Origin: Treponema sp.
GTDB taxonomy: Bacteria; Spirochaetota; Spirochaetia; Treponematales; Treponemataceae
Assembly (NCBI GenBank): GCA_002749205.1
Contig: PDOP01000043.1
Location: 19,075-83,074 of the forward strand
Length of the DNA stretch: 64,000 nt
Direction: 5' to 3'
Numbering within the stretch: position 1 is the first letter of the stretch; the number at the start of each line of letters is the position of its first letter. The notes below the pieces were generated by a model. That model did no database searches and was not told the DNA's origin. It saw nothing but the letters and a program-made list of their open reading frames with translations. Position numbers and translations under genes: made by a program. Positions 1-10,136 of this stretch are shown here, in pieces.

Positions 1-3000
1 TTTTAAGTGCGTATAAAACAGCGCTTGAGCTGTATACCATAATATTTTTTCTGTCAGCAAACAGTTTTGTTTTTATTGCTTTCAAGTATTTATTTTCTTT
101 TGATGTAAGTTTTGTGGATACGGCAAAGGTATCGGTTCCAAAAGCCATAAAGCATTTCATTATCCTGCAAAACTCCGTATAAATTTCCTCAGCCGAAATT
201 TCTTCGATTTTAACTTTTTGCGAAATCATTGCTTTTTCCGTATCAACTTCTTTTTTAAATTTACAGGCTGTTTCAAAAAATGCAATCACCTTTGATTGTA
301 TTTTTTGAGTAAAGGCTTTAGTTTTCTCCTTTACAAGTTCCGTTTTTCCCTTTAATTCAGCATCATTAAGTATTTCAACAATCCCGTTAAAATAATCATC
401 ATCCAAAAAATCTGCAAGAACCTTATGAAGCTCTGCAAAAACAAGATGTTTTAAAGCGTTGTCAATGTTTTCAACACCGGCTCCGGCAAGGTTTTCATAA
501 AGTTTTTTGTATGTTTTTTCTTTTGTATCCTCTACTTCATATATATCCCAAAAAACTTGACATTGAAAACCGTCCAATGCGGCATAAAAACCTTTAGTTG
601 CCAGCTCCTTATTACTCCTAATATACCATTTTTGTGTTCGTTGCTCTTTGAATATAGTGAAAAAATTTTCTTTTTCCGTTAATTTCAAGGCCGGTAAAAG
701 TCGTTTTTGTGCGGTTTGTTTTTCTCCGCCGGGTGCTTTTACTGCATAGGCGGCAGACATTTGTATCCAACCAAAAGCTCTTTCATAAGTATTGTTGTAA
801 ATAACTATTGAACGATGCCCATGGCAATAATTTGACCAAGCAAATACATTTTCGTTTACAAGATCATTATTCCAAAAATCAAACAAGAAAAAATTTTCAA
901 CACCTGAAAAAATATACCTGCGACGAATTAATGGAAATATTTCTTTTTTATGCCTTTCAATAAGTCCAAGATTTGCTTCTTCATTATAGTATGCCTTTCT
1001 ATACTCCATACCATACTTTTCTTCAAATCCTTCAATTTGGCCATGTCCGAACATTGGAAGACCGGGCATTGTTATCATCATAGTACATACCCCGAAGTAT
1101 TTATCACCTGTTCCGAATTGGGCAAGGGCTGTATCTTCATCAGGGTTATTCATAAAATTAACATAGCGTTTCAAAACTTCACGGTCAAATTCCATTGTGT
1201 TTTTAATTGTTGCCCGATATTTTTCATTTTCTTCTTTTTTGAGCATATTCATAAATGCGGAATTATATACCCTGTGCATTCCAAGAGTACGAACAAAATA
1301 GCCTTCCATCATCCAAAAAGCTTCCGCAAGCAGTAATGTATCGGGCAACTCGGCTGTACATCTGTCAACCAGCTCTCTCCAAAACTCAACAGGAATTTTC
1401 TGATTAAACTCCTCGTTAGTCAATGCGAACCTTGAGCGACTTGCAATATCGCCACCTACACCAGGTTGCGGATACCATAATCGCTGTATATGCTTTTTTG
1501 CAAGTACCATAGCCGCATCTAAACGAATAATCTGAAAGTTTTTAGCAACATTTAATATTTCCTGAATAACAGCTTCCCTTGTTTGCGGGTTAAGAAAGTC
1601 AAGTTGAGCCGTATCGTTCCACGGCAATCCCGTGCCGTCATTACCGTGATAAATATATCGTACATCGCCTGTATGATGGTCAACCCGCTTAAAAACAACA
1701 GCACAATCCTGCTTGGAATAATAATGGTCTTCCAAATAAACCCCTACCCTCTCATCATGACAGAGGTCTTCAGATGAAAAGCCGTAAGAAGGAAATGGGG
1801 CATCTTTAACCTGCATAAACAAATCGGGACGCTCTATAACCCACTTTGAATCCATACCGGTATGATTAGGCACCATATCGGCGGCAACTCGAATACCGTA
1901 TTTTTTTGCACGCTCTTTTAAATCAATCAAGGATGACCAGCCACCAAGCTCTTCAGCAATTTCATAAGAAGCCAAACTGTAAGCACTGGCTGCCGCTTCA
2001 GGATTACCGCATATTTGCTTAATTCTGGCACTTGCCTTAGATCGCTCCCAAAGACCTATTAACCATAAAGCATTAAACCCGGCAGATGAAAGCTCCAACA
2101 ACTCTTCGTCAGGTATTTGTGACAGTTGCGTTATTTTTCTGGCGTATTTCTTACTCAATTGGTCAAGCCACACAAGTGTGCTTTTAGCAATTAAAACAAC
2201 ATTCGGCATCCAATCTTTGTCATCTGAAAATTTTTCATATTCTTCCAATATATTTTCAAAGTGATAAACAGGAGTACTTTCAGGTGTTCCGGGAAGCCAA
2301 CCAAGTTTTTCTTCTTCCGCAATTAAGTCAAGTCCGCTTAAAAGAAGAGTAAGCCATTCACCCAATAAATCTTTCCAGTTTTGCAAAACATACTCTAGCT
2401 GACCTTTTATACTAAAGGGTGAAAATTCAGCAGGGGCTTTAAGAAATGAAATTAAATCTTTGTTTTCATTCCCAAGCACCTGCTCACTTGAAAATTCTTT
2501 AAATGCTCTCCAAAACTTAGAGTATGCTTTTTCGTTTCGTAAATTATTTTCATTAAAAAGAAGAGAAAAAGGCTCAAAAGCAGGATTATCATTTGCCAAT
2601 CTAAGCATCAACAGCTCTTCCAAAGCAATTAACTTATTTTCAACACCGGAAGCAGGATCTACACCCATTAGCCAATCTTTGGCGGAAATATTTTTTTTAT
2701 ATACTTCTACAGACGGGAACTCATTGCAAAAAACAAGTAATAAATCAAAAAGAGGATTTTCAGAATCTGACTTTTTTAATAACTCCTCATTTATATAATT
2801 ATACGCATTTTCAAAAAATTGAGGATTTTTATCTCTTCGATAAATTCTACAAACATAATGAAAAATTTCATCAAGTAAGCCCATACCGTTAAGCTCGCCT
2901 GATTTTAAAAATGAAGTCGCTCTTCCTTCTTCTTCAATGCCTTCATTTTTTAATACCTGGTTAAAATTGTAAACAAATTTATGAATTTCAACAACATCAC

Positions 3001-3112
3001 GAATAATTACATTACCTGTTGAGGAAAAAAGTGAATTATCGATTTTACATTTTTTACGAATATCCGCATTGATATGAAATTCCATTTTTTGCAAAAAACT
3101 ATTTTGAACCAT
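1..3112 (-). CDS. alpha-amylase family (GH13) glycosidase, 3' end truncated by window edge
   Basis: Open minus-strand frame from ATG at 3112 (MVQNSFLQKMEFHINAD...) to base 1, absent from the ORF track because it has no stop in the window. GH13-like motifs: RVAADMVPNHTGMDSKW, QIIRLDAAMVLAKKHIQRLW, LLLAEAFWMMEGYFVRTLGMHRVYNSAFMN. Confidence 0.85.
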   Translation of the reverse strand, partial: MVQNSFLQKMEFHINADIRKKCKIDNSLFSSTGNVIIRDVVEIHKFVYNFNQVLKNEGIEEEGRATSFLKSGELNGMGLLDEIFHYVCRIYRRDKNPQFFENAYNYINEELLKKSDSENPLFDLLLVFCNEFPSVEVYKKNISAKDWLMGVDPASGVENKLIALEELLMLRLANDNPAFEPFSLLFNENNLRNEKAYSKFWRAFKEFSSEQVLGNENKDLISFLKAPAEFSPFSIKGQLEYVLQNWKDLLGEWLTLLLSGLDLIAEEEKLGWLPGTPESTPVYHFENILEEYEKFSDDKDWMPNVVLIAKSTLVWLDQLSKKYARKITQLSQIPDEELLELSSAGFNALWLIGLWERSKASARIKQICGNPEAAASAYSLASYEIAEELGGWSSLIDLKERAKKYGIRVAADMVPNHTGMDSKWVIERPDLFMQVKDAPFPSYGFSSEDLCHDERVGVYLEDHYYSKQDCAVVFKRVDHHTGDVRYIYHGNDGTGLPWNDTAQLDFLNPQTREAVIQEILNVAKNFQIIRLDAAMVLAKKHIQRLWYPQPGVGGDIASRSRFALTNEEFNQKIPVEFWRELVDRCTAELPDTLLLAEAFWMMEGYFVRTLGMHRVYNSAFMNMLKKEENEKYRATIKNTMEFDREVLKRYVNFMNNPDEDTALAQFGTGDKYFGVCTMMITMPGLPMFGHGQIEGFEEKYGMEYRKAYYNEEANLGLIERHKKEIFPLIRRRYIFSGVENFFLFDFWNNDLVNENVFAWSNYCHGHRSIVIYNNTYERAFGWIQMSAAYAVKAPGGEKQTAQKRLLPALKLTEKENFFTIFKEQRTQKWYIRSNKELATKGFYAALDGFQCQVFWDIYEVEDTKEKTYKKLYENLAGAGVENIDNALKHLVFAELHKVLADFLDDDYFNGIVEILNDAELKGKTELVKEKTKAFTQKIQSKVIAFFETACKFKKEVDTEKAMISQKVKIEEISAEEIYTEFCRIMKCFMAFGTDTFAVSTKLTSKENKYLKAIKTKLFADRKNIMVYSSSAVLYALK

Positions 3113-3201
3113 GCGCAACCCTCGCTCTACAGTATATCACAAAACCAAAATAAATGAAAGGTGAAAAATCAATCATAATCAAGACAGCAACAAAAAAAGG
3201 G

Positions 3202-4041
3202 CTATTTTTTTCGATTAATTTTTCTGCCTTTTAAAAATGCTCGTAATCCAAAAAATACAACTCCGGCAATAATAAACACAGGCCAAATTGTTATAAGTCC
3301 TATCAAAAGATTATAAAATCCGCGAGCACCTTTTTTTAAAGCATACAAAACATCATTTAAAAAACCGGTATTTGTACTACTTTCGCCATAGTAATAATAT
3401 CTAATATTGATTGTACTATAGCCAACCTGATTACTCAAATACCTGAGTTGCCCTTCCAGTGATTCTATATCGGAGCGAAGCATCTGTATTTGATTTTCAA
3501 TTTCCAGAATATCTTTTACATCCCTTGCCTGCTTTAAAATCTGCAAATAACGCTCTTCAGCTTCTTTCTTTACCCGCAATCTGGCATCCATATCAACAAA
3601 ATGAGTTGTAACATCATCTGTCGATATTTCCTTTCTGTCAAAACGCTTAATACCCTCTGAAATACTCGCAATAAAAGCATCAAACGATTTAGCAGGAATT
3701 CTTACAGTTATGGAAACATCAACACGCCCGCCACGGTCTTCCGATGATTCATTTGCAACATAACCTTTATGCTTTTTTATAGCCAGATTGATATTCTCGG
3801 CAGATGCCTTTACATCATCTGTTTTAAATGTCAAAAAAGCATTTTTAATTAACTTCTTTTCCACATAAACAGCCGGCTCCCCCATATCATCATCTAAACT
3901 GCGAACTTCTTCAGCTTCTTCATAGTTATCAAAGCCCGCCTCACTTTTTGCCATATTTCCGCCTGAATTATAATCAGCGGATTTAGAGCAACCGATAAAT
4001 AACAAACACAAAAGAACCAAAACCCAAATATTTTTTTTCAT
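3202..4041 (-). CDS. DUF4349-type membrane lipoprotein
   Basis: Likely start MKKNIWVLVLLCLLFIGCSKS (lipobox) rather than the longer ORF start at 4131; SD aggag upstream; coiled coil plus C-terminal TM. Confidence 0.75.
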   Translation of the reverse strand: MKKNIWVLVLLCLLFIGCSKSADYNSGGNMAKSEAGFDNYEEAEEVRSLDDDMGEPAVYVEKKLIKNAFLTFKTDDVKASAENINLAIKKHKGYVANESSEDRGGRVDVSITVRIPAKSFDAFIASISEGIKRFDRKEISTDDVTTHFVDMDARLRVKKEAEERYLQILKQARDVKDILEIENQIQMLRSDIESLEGQLRYLSNQVGYSTINIRYYYYGESSTNTGFLNDVLYALKKGARGFYNLLIGLITIWPVFIIAGVVFFGLRAFLKGRKINRKK

Positions 4042-4072
4042 AAAAACTCCTGTAAAAAAAACTATGCAAAAT

Positions 4073-4792
4073 CTACTCGTTCCAATAATAAGAATCAGGA
4101 TAAATTCGCTTTCCGAAAATATCAGTCCCAACCCGAATTAAAGTCGAGCCTTCCTCAATTGCAACTTCCAAATCGCCGGACATTCCCATAGACATAACAT
4201 CCATAACGACATTTTTAAAATGCCTGTCAATAATATCATGTCGCACTTCCTGCAATAGCTTAAAACACTTTCTTACCTTTTCAGAATCATCGGTAAAAAG
4301 CCCAATTGTCATCAACCCCTTAATATTCAAGTGAGGCATCTTTGAAATTTCAAAAACCAAGTCCAACGCTTCAGTAGGTTTACATCCAAACTTACTTTCT
4401 TCGGCAGATGTATTTACCTGAACCAAAATATCCAACACCCTACCTTCGCTTTCCAATCGCCGATTTATCTTTTCTGCAAGACTTAACCTGTCTATCGATT
4501 GAACACATTGAACACGCGGAATTACATCTTTAATTTTATTACTCTGCAAATGCCCGATAAAATGGCTCTCATGCGGAACCGGCGAAAGAGCCTCGTACTT
4601 TTCCACCAACTCCTGCGACTTATTTTCGCCAATTAAAAATTCGCCACACGAAAAAGCCTTCAAAATACGCTCCGGCTCAACAGTTTTTGTGGCCATTAAC
4701 AACCGCACTTCATCAACTTCCCGTCCGGCATTCTTGCAAGCTCTTGCCATTCTTTTACGAATTACCGCCAAGTTTTCCTTTATCGTATCCAT
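4073..4792 (-). CDS. yggS: YggS-family pyridoxal phosphate homeostasis protein
   Basis: MATKTVEPERI, FIGENKSQELVEKY, HFIGHLQSNKIK, MSMGMSGDLEVAIEEGSTLIRVGTDIFGKR. Confidence 0.93.
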   Translation of the reverse strand: MDTIKENLAVIRKRMARACKNAGREVDEVRLLMATKTVEPERILKAFSCGEFLIGENKSQELVEKYEALSPVPHESHFIGHLQSNKIKDVIPRVQCVQSIDRLSLAEKINRRLESEGRVLDILVQVNTSAEESKFGCKPTEALDLVFEISKMPHLNIKGLMTIGLFTDDSEKVRKCFKLLQEVRHDIIDRHFKNVVMDVMSMGMSGDLEVAIEEGSTLIRVGTDIFGKRIYPDSYYWNE

Positions 4793-4850
4793 AAAAATAA
4801 CTTAACAAAAAACAAAAAAATATTCAACCGGCTTTATATTTAATTTTTAA

Positions 4851-5070
4851 ACGCTTGAAATGTTAATTGAATACCCAAAAGGATTGATAAATACTTACAA
4901 CATTTCAAGCGTGCAACCCGACGGGCTTGCATAACCTTTTTGTCTCTACCGTTTAGTTCCAATCGCTGTTCTACGCTTTCGCTTCGACCGCTCTTATCTG
5001 ATGTACCAATCGACAAAAAGTGTAGACTAAGCCCGTCCACGCACGCACTATCGTACTGACTAACAGTCCG
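4851..5070 (+). repeat. Structured element S1 copy 1 (subtype B)
   Basis: P1 GACGGGCTT 4920-4928 / AAGCCCGTC 5029-5037; P2 CTTTTTGTC 4936-4944 / GACAAAAAG 5012-5020; adjacent 14-bp perfect inverted repeat ACGCTTGAAATGTT 4851-4864 / AACATTTCAAGCGT 4899-4912. Confidence 0.8.
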
Positions 5071-5129
5071 GTATGCTTATAAAAATCACGGCTTCCAAAA
5101 ATTTTAGTTTTATCTTGAATTATTTATTT

Positions 5130-6155
5130 TTACCAAATCGAATTATGTATTTCCGTAAAACCGGCTATTCGTCCTATATCAACTTTACGCCCGTTTGCAT
5201 CAAGCATCCAACCTGTAAAATATCCGACAAATTGCCTAAAAGCAATTTCAGTAATTGGCTTTGCATGAAGTTGCTCTTTATGCTCTCCTGAAGGCTCAAA
5301 ATTAAGACAAACTTCACGCTTTCCTTCATCATGAATTGTCCATGTCTTAAACGGATCATTAGCGTCAAAATCGAATATAATGCAAGAGTGTCTTTTTCGT
5401 TTTTTGTTTATCCAAACTGCATTTTCAGGATAAAAAGATTCATTTACAAGGGTTGCAAAATTAACACCAATCGGCAATTTTTCTGAATTATATCCCCCGA
5501 AGCAGCACCAATACCAATTTGTTTCCCGCTTTGGATAACCGCCACTCCAGTCATACACACAAGTAACATCATTCTCAGAATCAGAAAGGAGTTTTCCGTT
5601 GAATGTAATTTTGATTTTACTTGGCTTCAAAGAAGGGTATTTTTCCGTAAACATCCACGCAGTAGTCGTAACAGGATTTATCACCCTCAAAGGCTCATCA
5701 TCTAAACTGTATGAAAAGTATGCTTTAATTATTAACTTCGATTCAAAATTAGCATTTATGCTAAACTCTTTTTTATTATGCGATTTTATAATAGAACATT
5801 CGCTTTTACTGTCTTTGAAGTTAATTATATAATCATCGGGATTTCTGTCAAATTGCAATTTTTTTGTCGGAAGCATAAATCGCCTGTTAAAATAATATTT
5901 CTGATTTTTTTTAAGGTCATAGTAAAAAGTAAAGATATTTTTTGCGTATGAAAGGTCTACTATTCCAATTCCGATAACAAAATCAGAAGAAGAAAACCCA
6001 ATATAGTTAAACTGATGATACTTAAACTTTTTTTTAAGACCTTTTATTTCTTTACCGAAAAGATTGTATAATTTAAAATCTTTATAGTTCCAGTCTATTA
6101 AAGAATCAATTACTCCGTAATTTACTTTATTTCCGTCATTTATCAGTTTTATCAT
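5130..6155 (-). CDS. DUF2804-like protein
   Basis: 341-aa ORF with SD ggaggg; pattern of WxDGGYPKRETNWYWCC-type core resembles DUF2804 by recall. Confidence 0.6.
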   Translation of the reverse strand: MIKLINDGNKVNYGVIDSLIDWNYKDFKLYNLFGKEIKGLKKKFKYHQFNYIGFSSSDFVIGIGIVDLSYAKNIFTFYYDLKKNQKYYFNRRFMLPTKKLQFDRNPDDYIINFKDSKSECSIIKSHNKKEFSINANFESKLIIKAYFSYSLDDEPLRVINPVTTTAWMFTEKYPSLKPSKIKITFNGKLLSDSENDVTCVYDWSGGYPKRETNWYWCCFGGYNSEKLPIGVNFATLVNESFYPENAVWINKKRKRHSCIIFDFDANDPFKTWTIHDEGKREVCLNFEPSGEHKEQLHAKPITEIAFRQFVGYFTGWMLDANGRKVDIGRIAGFTEIHNSIW

Positions 6156-6240
6156 TTTCCCTCCGATTGATTACTTAAAATTATAAACCATTATCCCCTG
6201 TTTTGCAATAGAGGATATCAGAATACCAGAGAGTTACCCA

Positions 6241-6393
6241 AATTTGTTTAACATGATTTTAAGCTCGCCGTTATCCTTTTTGGCGTTTAAAATAATAACA
6301 CAAGCCGGTCGCCGGTAGAAGAACGGCAAATCAAAATAATCAAAAAAGCCAAAAAGATTTAAGGCGAGCGCGGGTTGCAGAGCGATAGCGACA
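6241..6393 (-). repeat. Structured element S1 copy 2 (subtype A)
   Basis: P1 GCTCGCC 6263-6269 / GGCGAGC 6363-6369; P2 CTTTTTGGC 6276-6284 / GCCAAAAAG 6348-6356; P3 GCCGGTC 6304-6310 / GAACGGC 6321-6327 with one internal mismatch. Confidence 0.85.
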
Positions 6394-6540
6394 ATATTTT
6401 TTTATTATTATTTAGTTTTTTTAAAAAAAATTTACAACTATTCAATAATTTTGTTAAGTTTCTTGTTTTTAAGTCGATACATAAATATCGGCGACCGGTT
6501 CCCCTCCCACCCTCCGGTAGTCGAGAGCCTGATGGGCGGG

Positions 6541-6571
6541 TCGGTTTGTTTCAAACCGGCTCTTTTTTTTT
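6541..6571 (+). terminator. Rho-independent terminator-like hairpin
   Basis: CGGTTTG TTT CAAACCG followed by GCTCTTTTTTTTT. Confidence 0.6.
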
Positions 6572-6589
6572 GTAGTTTTGTTTTTTTTA

Positions 6590-6618
6590 TTGACATAAAC
6601 GAATTTTTTTTGCATACT
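6590..6618 (+). promoter_or_regulatory. sigma70-type promoter, candidate leaderless start
   Basis: TTGACA 6590-6595, 17-nt spacer, CATACT 6613-6618; ATG at 6626 is 7 nt after the -10. Confidence 0.6.
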
Positions 6619-6625
6619 CTCACTT

Positions 6626-7735
6626 ATGAATTTAGATAAACTTAACTGGTTACCTTTTAACAGAGAGCGACTTAATAAAATGATTGCAGAAAATGCAAAT
6701 CAAGACAACTACGCTGTTTTGGATTGGGATTATACCTGTGTTTTTTATGATACACAGGACAGCCTGTTTATTTATCAGACTGATAATCTTTTATTCAAAT
6801 TAACTCCGGCTCGATTTTCAAAGGTTATTAGGCATAATATCCCTCAGGATAAACCGCTTGGACTGCAAAACGATTTAGGAAAAGAGCTTACTGCCGAGCT
6901 TTTATCAAAAGATTTGGACTATCTTTACGAATTTTTATATCACCGGTTTGAAGGGCTGGGCGGGAATTTGCCTTTATCTGAAATCAAAAATATGCCGGAA
7001 TTTAATGACTTTCGGGTCAAGCTCTTTTTACTGATGTGCGGGGGACATCGTGTTGCAAAAGTAGATATTGGACAACTTGTTTCTACAGGCTTTAATTTAG
7101 ACGAATACAATGCAATTGCAGAGTCTTCAATAGACTTTGCTTTAAAGGCAAAATTGGACACGGCTTTTCTTGCTTCAACCGACAGTGGCAATGCGGGCAA
7201 ATGCAGTATTAGACGACAAGAGGGAATTCGCTCACAAGTTGAAATACAAAACTTAATTAAAGTTTTTAAGGAAAACGGAATAGAAACCTATATTTGCACG
7301 GCATCACAAATCGATAATATCAGAGTTTTCGCAAGCCTTCCAAAATACGGGTATAATATAAAACCCGAAAATGTTTTTGGACAAAGACGGGTAATTGACA
7401 AAAACAATATAATTACCGTAGAAGACGATTTCAGTTTAGGTTACACACACGGACCCGGCAAGGCGGAAACTATTAAAAATTGCATTATGCAAAAACATAA
7501 AAGCAAGCCACCTGTCTTAATAGCAGGAGACAGTGACGGCGACTTTTATATGATGAATGAATTTAAGGATTCTTCTCTGCTTTTAATTTTTGACAAAAAC
7601 CAAAGTGAAATGACAAAAATCTATCAGTTCATACAAAAAGGAATAAACACCCGTGAAGATATGAATACAAGCATCATTGTCCAATCACGAGATAATACAA
7701 CCGGATTATTTTCAAAGTCAGATAAAACAAGATAG
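6626..7735 (+). CDS. HAD-superfamily phosphatase
   Basis: AVLDWDYTCVF (DxDxT), ETYICTASQIDNIR, PVLIAGDSDGDFYMM. Confidence 0.8.
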   Translation: MNLDKLNWLPFNRERLNKMIAENANQDNYAVLDWDYTCVFYDTQDSLFIYQTDNLLFKLTPARFSKVIRHNIPQDKPLGLQNDLGKELTAELLSKDLDYLYEFLYHRFEGLGGNLPLSEIKNMPEFNDFRVKLFLLMCGGHRVAKVDIGQLVSTGFNLDEYNAIAESSIDFALKAKLDTAFLASTDSGNAGKCSIRRQEGIRSQVEIQNLIKVFKENGIETYICTASQIDNIRVFASLPKYGYNIKPENVFGQRRVIDKNNIITVEDDFSLGYTHGPGKAETIKNCIMQKHKSKPPVLIAGDSDGDFYMMNEFKDSSLLLIFDKNQSEMTKIYQFIQKGINTREDMNTSIIVQSRDNTTGLFSKSDKTR

Positions 7736-7744
7736 CGATAAGTA

Positions 7745-7774
7745 AAAGAGCCTTTCCTGTGTGGAAAGGCTCTT
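7745..7774. terminator. Bidirectional hairpin between convergent genes
   Basis: AAAGAGCCTTTCC tgtgt GGAAAGGCTCTT. Confidence 0.7.
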
Positions 7775-7797
7775 GATTTATTCTATTCTACGGGGAT

Positions 7798-9099
7798 TTA
7801 TTTATCCTTTTTGTTTTTGTTCATAACTATTTGCTTCCACGCAAATAATCCGAGCGAAACACCTATTACCCCATAAGCAACCGTAGTTCTAAAGAATTCT
7901 CCCAATTGGGGGTCTCCAAACAAATTCAAACCGGCTTTAGGCGATACAATAAACAATGTATGGAAAAGCAACACACCTAAGAAAGCTTGTCCTACTGTTG
8001 CTCTTGAAACAGACGCTCCACCTATAAGAAGAGCGGCAACGGCAAACAATGCCACCTGTTTATGTGAGCCGTATGTGTTCAGCGTTCCAAAGTTTTGAAG
8101 GAAGATAATATGCCCCCATGCAGCAAACATTGTAGAGAGTATAATTGCAAGAACCCGAACTCGCTTTATGTTAATACCGGAGACTTCAGCTATGTGCATA
8201 TTATGACCGACCGCTCTGAATGTTTGCCCAAGCTTTGTTTTTAGGAATATAATATTAAACACAGCAAAAGCCGCAACTATAAGAGCCGTAAATACCGATA
8301 TTTTAACCCTTTTAAGCATAAGTATAGATCTTGGCATTGATTTTCCCGAAAACACAACCACTGCACTGAATACACAAAGCGCTATCAAAATAGCCAGATT
8401 AAAGATATTCTTTTTTTGATTACCCTTTTTCTTTATTAGCTGATATACATAAAAACCTATGGCTAATAAAGATATTACCAAAAGCATTGTAAACAAAGGC
8501 CACTGAATAATGTGATCCAGTGATTTTCCTATTCCAACAATCTCTCCTGCATCATTTTTTACATTCAGGTTAATAGTATTTCTAAGACCTACGCCTCCTG
8601 ATATAACCAACGCTCCTGATACAGGTATGACAGTACCAACCAAAAACAAGAATATAAGCTGATAAATACCGTCAGCAAAAAAACCGGTTATCATCGAAGC
8701 AATCATTTCCTGACCTATCGTTTTATTCAGCATTCTTCCGATTAGCCATCCCAGAAGTATAGCAAGAGGTGTTGCAATAACAAAAACAGTTGCAAGCCCT
8801 AAAAAAGTAGGTATCTTAAAATACGCAACTATTATAATTGCGACCTGAGCGGCCATCGCACCAATTGTTATACTGAAGTTAAGTCCCATTCCCGCTACAA
8901 CAGGAATTAACAAAGCAAGAACCAAAAAAGAATTTCTGGTAAGACGCTCTGTAACAGCCGATATTAACATAAACGGTTGCTCTTTTGAAGCAATTATAGC
9001 CAAAACACATATAACTGAAAACAAAATAGTTACTATATTGTCTATCAAGAAATCTTTTATATTCGCTTTTTTGTCAAGATTATTATTCAATTTTTCCAT
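7798..9099 (-). CDS. Sugar/nucleoside-type ABC transporter permease
   Basis: Multi-TM BPD_transp_2-like; TVGQAFLGVLLFHTLF; in operon with a second permease and a dual ATPase. Confidence 0.85.
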   Translation of the reverse strand: MEKLNNNLDKKANIKDFLIDNIVTILFSVICVLAIIASKEQPFMLISAVTERLTRNSFLVLALLIPVVAGMGLNFSITIGAMAAQVAIIIVAYFKIPTFLGLATVFVIATPLAILLGWLIGRMLNKTIGQEMIASMITGFFADGIYQLIFLFLVGTVIPVSGALVISGGVGLRNTINLNVKNDAGEIVGIGKSLDHIIQWPLFTMLLVISLLAIGFYVYQLIKKKGNQKKNIFNLAILIALCVFSAVVVFSGKSMPRSILMLKRVKISVFTALIVAAFAVFNIIFLKTKLGQTFRAVGHNMHIAEVSGINIKRVRVLAIILSTMFAAWGHIIFLQNFGTLNTYGSHKQVALFAVAALLIGGASVSRATVGQAFLGVLLFHTLFIVSPKAGLNLFGDPQLGEFFRTTVAYGVIGVSLGLFAWKQIVMNKNKKDK

Positions 9100-10136
9100 T
9101 ACTTACTTTCCTTTCCTTGTGTCAACGCATAGAGTATAATACCATTTTGTACTATCATTCTGATTACTTCCGATAAGTTGCCTTCTGTTATAAAACTCTG
9201 TGCTACAGGTAAAGCAATTGTCAACATACCTTGGAATAAAATAGTTCCGAGAATGGCATGTGAAATATTTGCTTTTCGTGCATCTGCACCGCCTATAAGA
9301 ACTGCGGCAACAGCAGGAAAAGCCATCATCAAAGGTGCTTGATACAACTGAGCATATCCAAATGATTGGGAATATACAATTATACCTATAGCCGCAAATA
9401 CTGTTGACAGTACTGTTCCAAGAATTCTATATTTATCAACATTCAAACCGGACGACTTTGCAAACAGAGGATTTTCTCCGACTGTCCTCATAGCATATCC
9501 GAATTTTGTTCTGGAAAAACCATAATACAACAAACATATAAACACTACAAACAATATAAGCCCTGTAGGTATGGTTACACCACCAATATTAAATGCAGCA
9601 AAGTCATTAAGAACCTGCCCTATTGAAGACTCAACCGACACAACATTTCTTAACCCTCTACCCATAGGCCAACGCATTGCATTGGATGCAAAAGGATACA
9701 CAATCCATATAATCGAAAACAGGGAGACAATTGAAAATCCGACATAAGTCGAAACCAGCATTTCCGAGCCTTTGATTTTATTCAAAAGTAGTCCATAAAG
9801 AATTCCGAAGGCAATAGCCAACGGAACAGCTATTACTAAAGCTACCATAAGTCCATAAAAACCGGCTACTTGAAGCTCTACCGTATAAAGTGTTCCAAAC
9901 AGCCCCGCAATTATACCAATGGGTATACCAAAATTTAATCCCGTACCGCATCTAATACTAGGTACCATTGCCAAAACCAACAACATATTCATACCAATTC
10001 TGACAATAGAATCAGAAACCAATGAATTGATCGGCAGTTTATTTGTAATCGCCAGAACCCAAAGCAGAATAAAAAATGCAGTGATAATTATTCGAGGCAA
10101 CCCGACTTTTTTTACAAATTCATTAACATTTGTCAT
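9099..10136 (-). CDS. Sugar/nucleoside-type ABC transporter permease
   Basis: Multi-TM; GTGLNFGIPIGI, ADARKANISHAILGTILFQG; overlaps neighbours by a few nt. Confidence 0.85.
   Translation of the reverse strand: MTNVNEFVKKVGLPRIIITAFFILLWVLAITNKLPINSLVSDSIVRIGMNMLLVLAMVPSIRCGTGLNFGIPIGIIAGLFGTLYTVELQVAGFYGLMVALVIAVPLAIAFGILYGLLLNKIKGSEMLVSTYVGFSIVSLFSIIWIVYPFASNAMRWPMGRGLRNVVSVESSIGQVLNDFAAFNIGGVTIPTGLILFVVFICLLYYGFSRTKFGYAMRTVGENPLFAKSSGLNVDKYRILGTVLSTVFAAIGIIVYSQSFGYAQLYQAPLMMAFPAVAAVLIGGADARKANISHAILGTILFQGMLTIALPVAQSFITEGNLSEVIRMIVQNGIILYALTQGKESK

Noticed and set aside
950-2798. Plus-strand ORFs 950-1336, 1583-1777, 2460-2798
   Set aside because: Antisense to the GH13 reading frame that runs off the left edge.
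4840-5040. 66-aa minus ORF
   Set aside because: Lies inside S1 copy 1; spurious.
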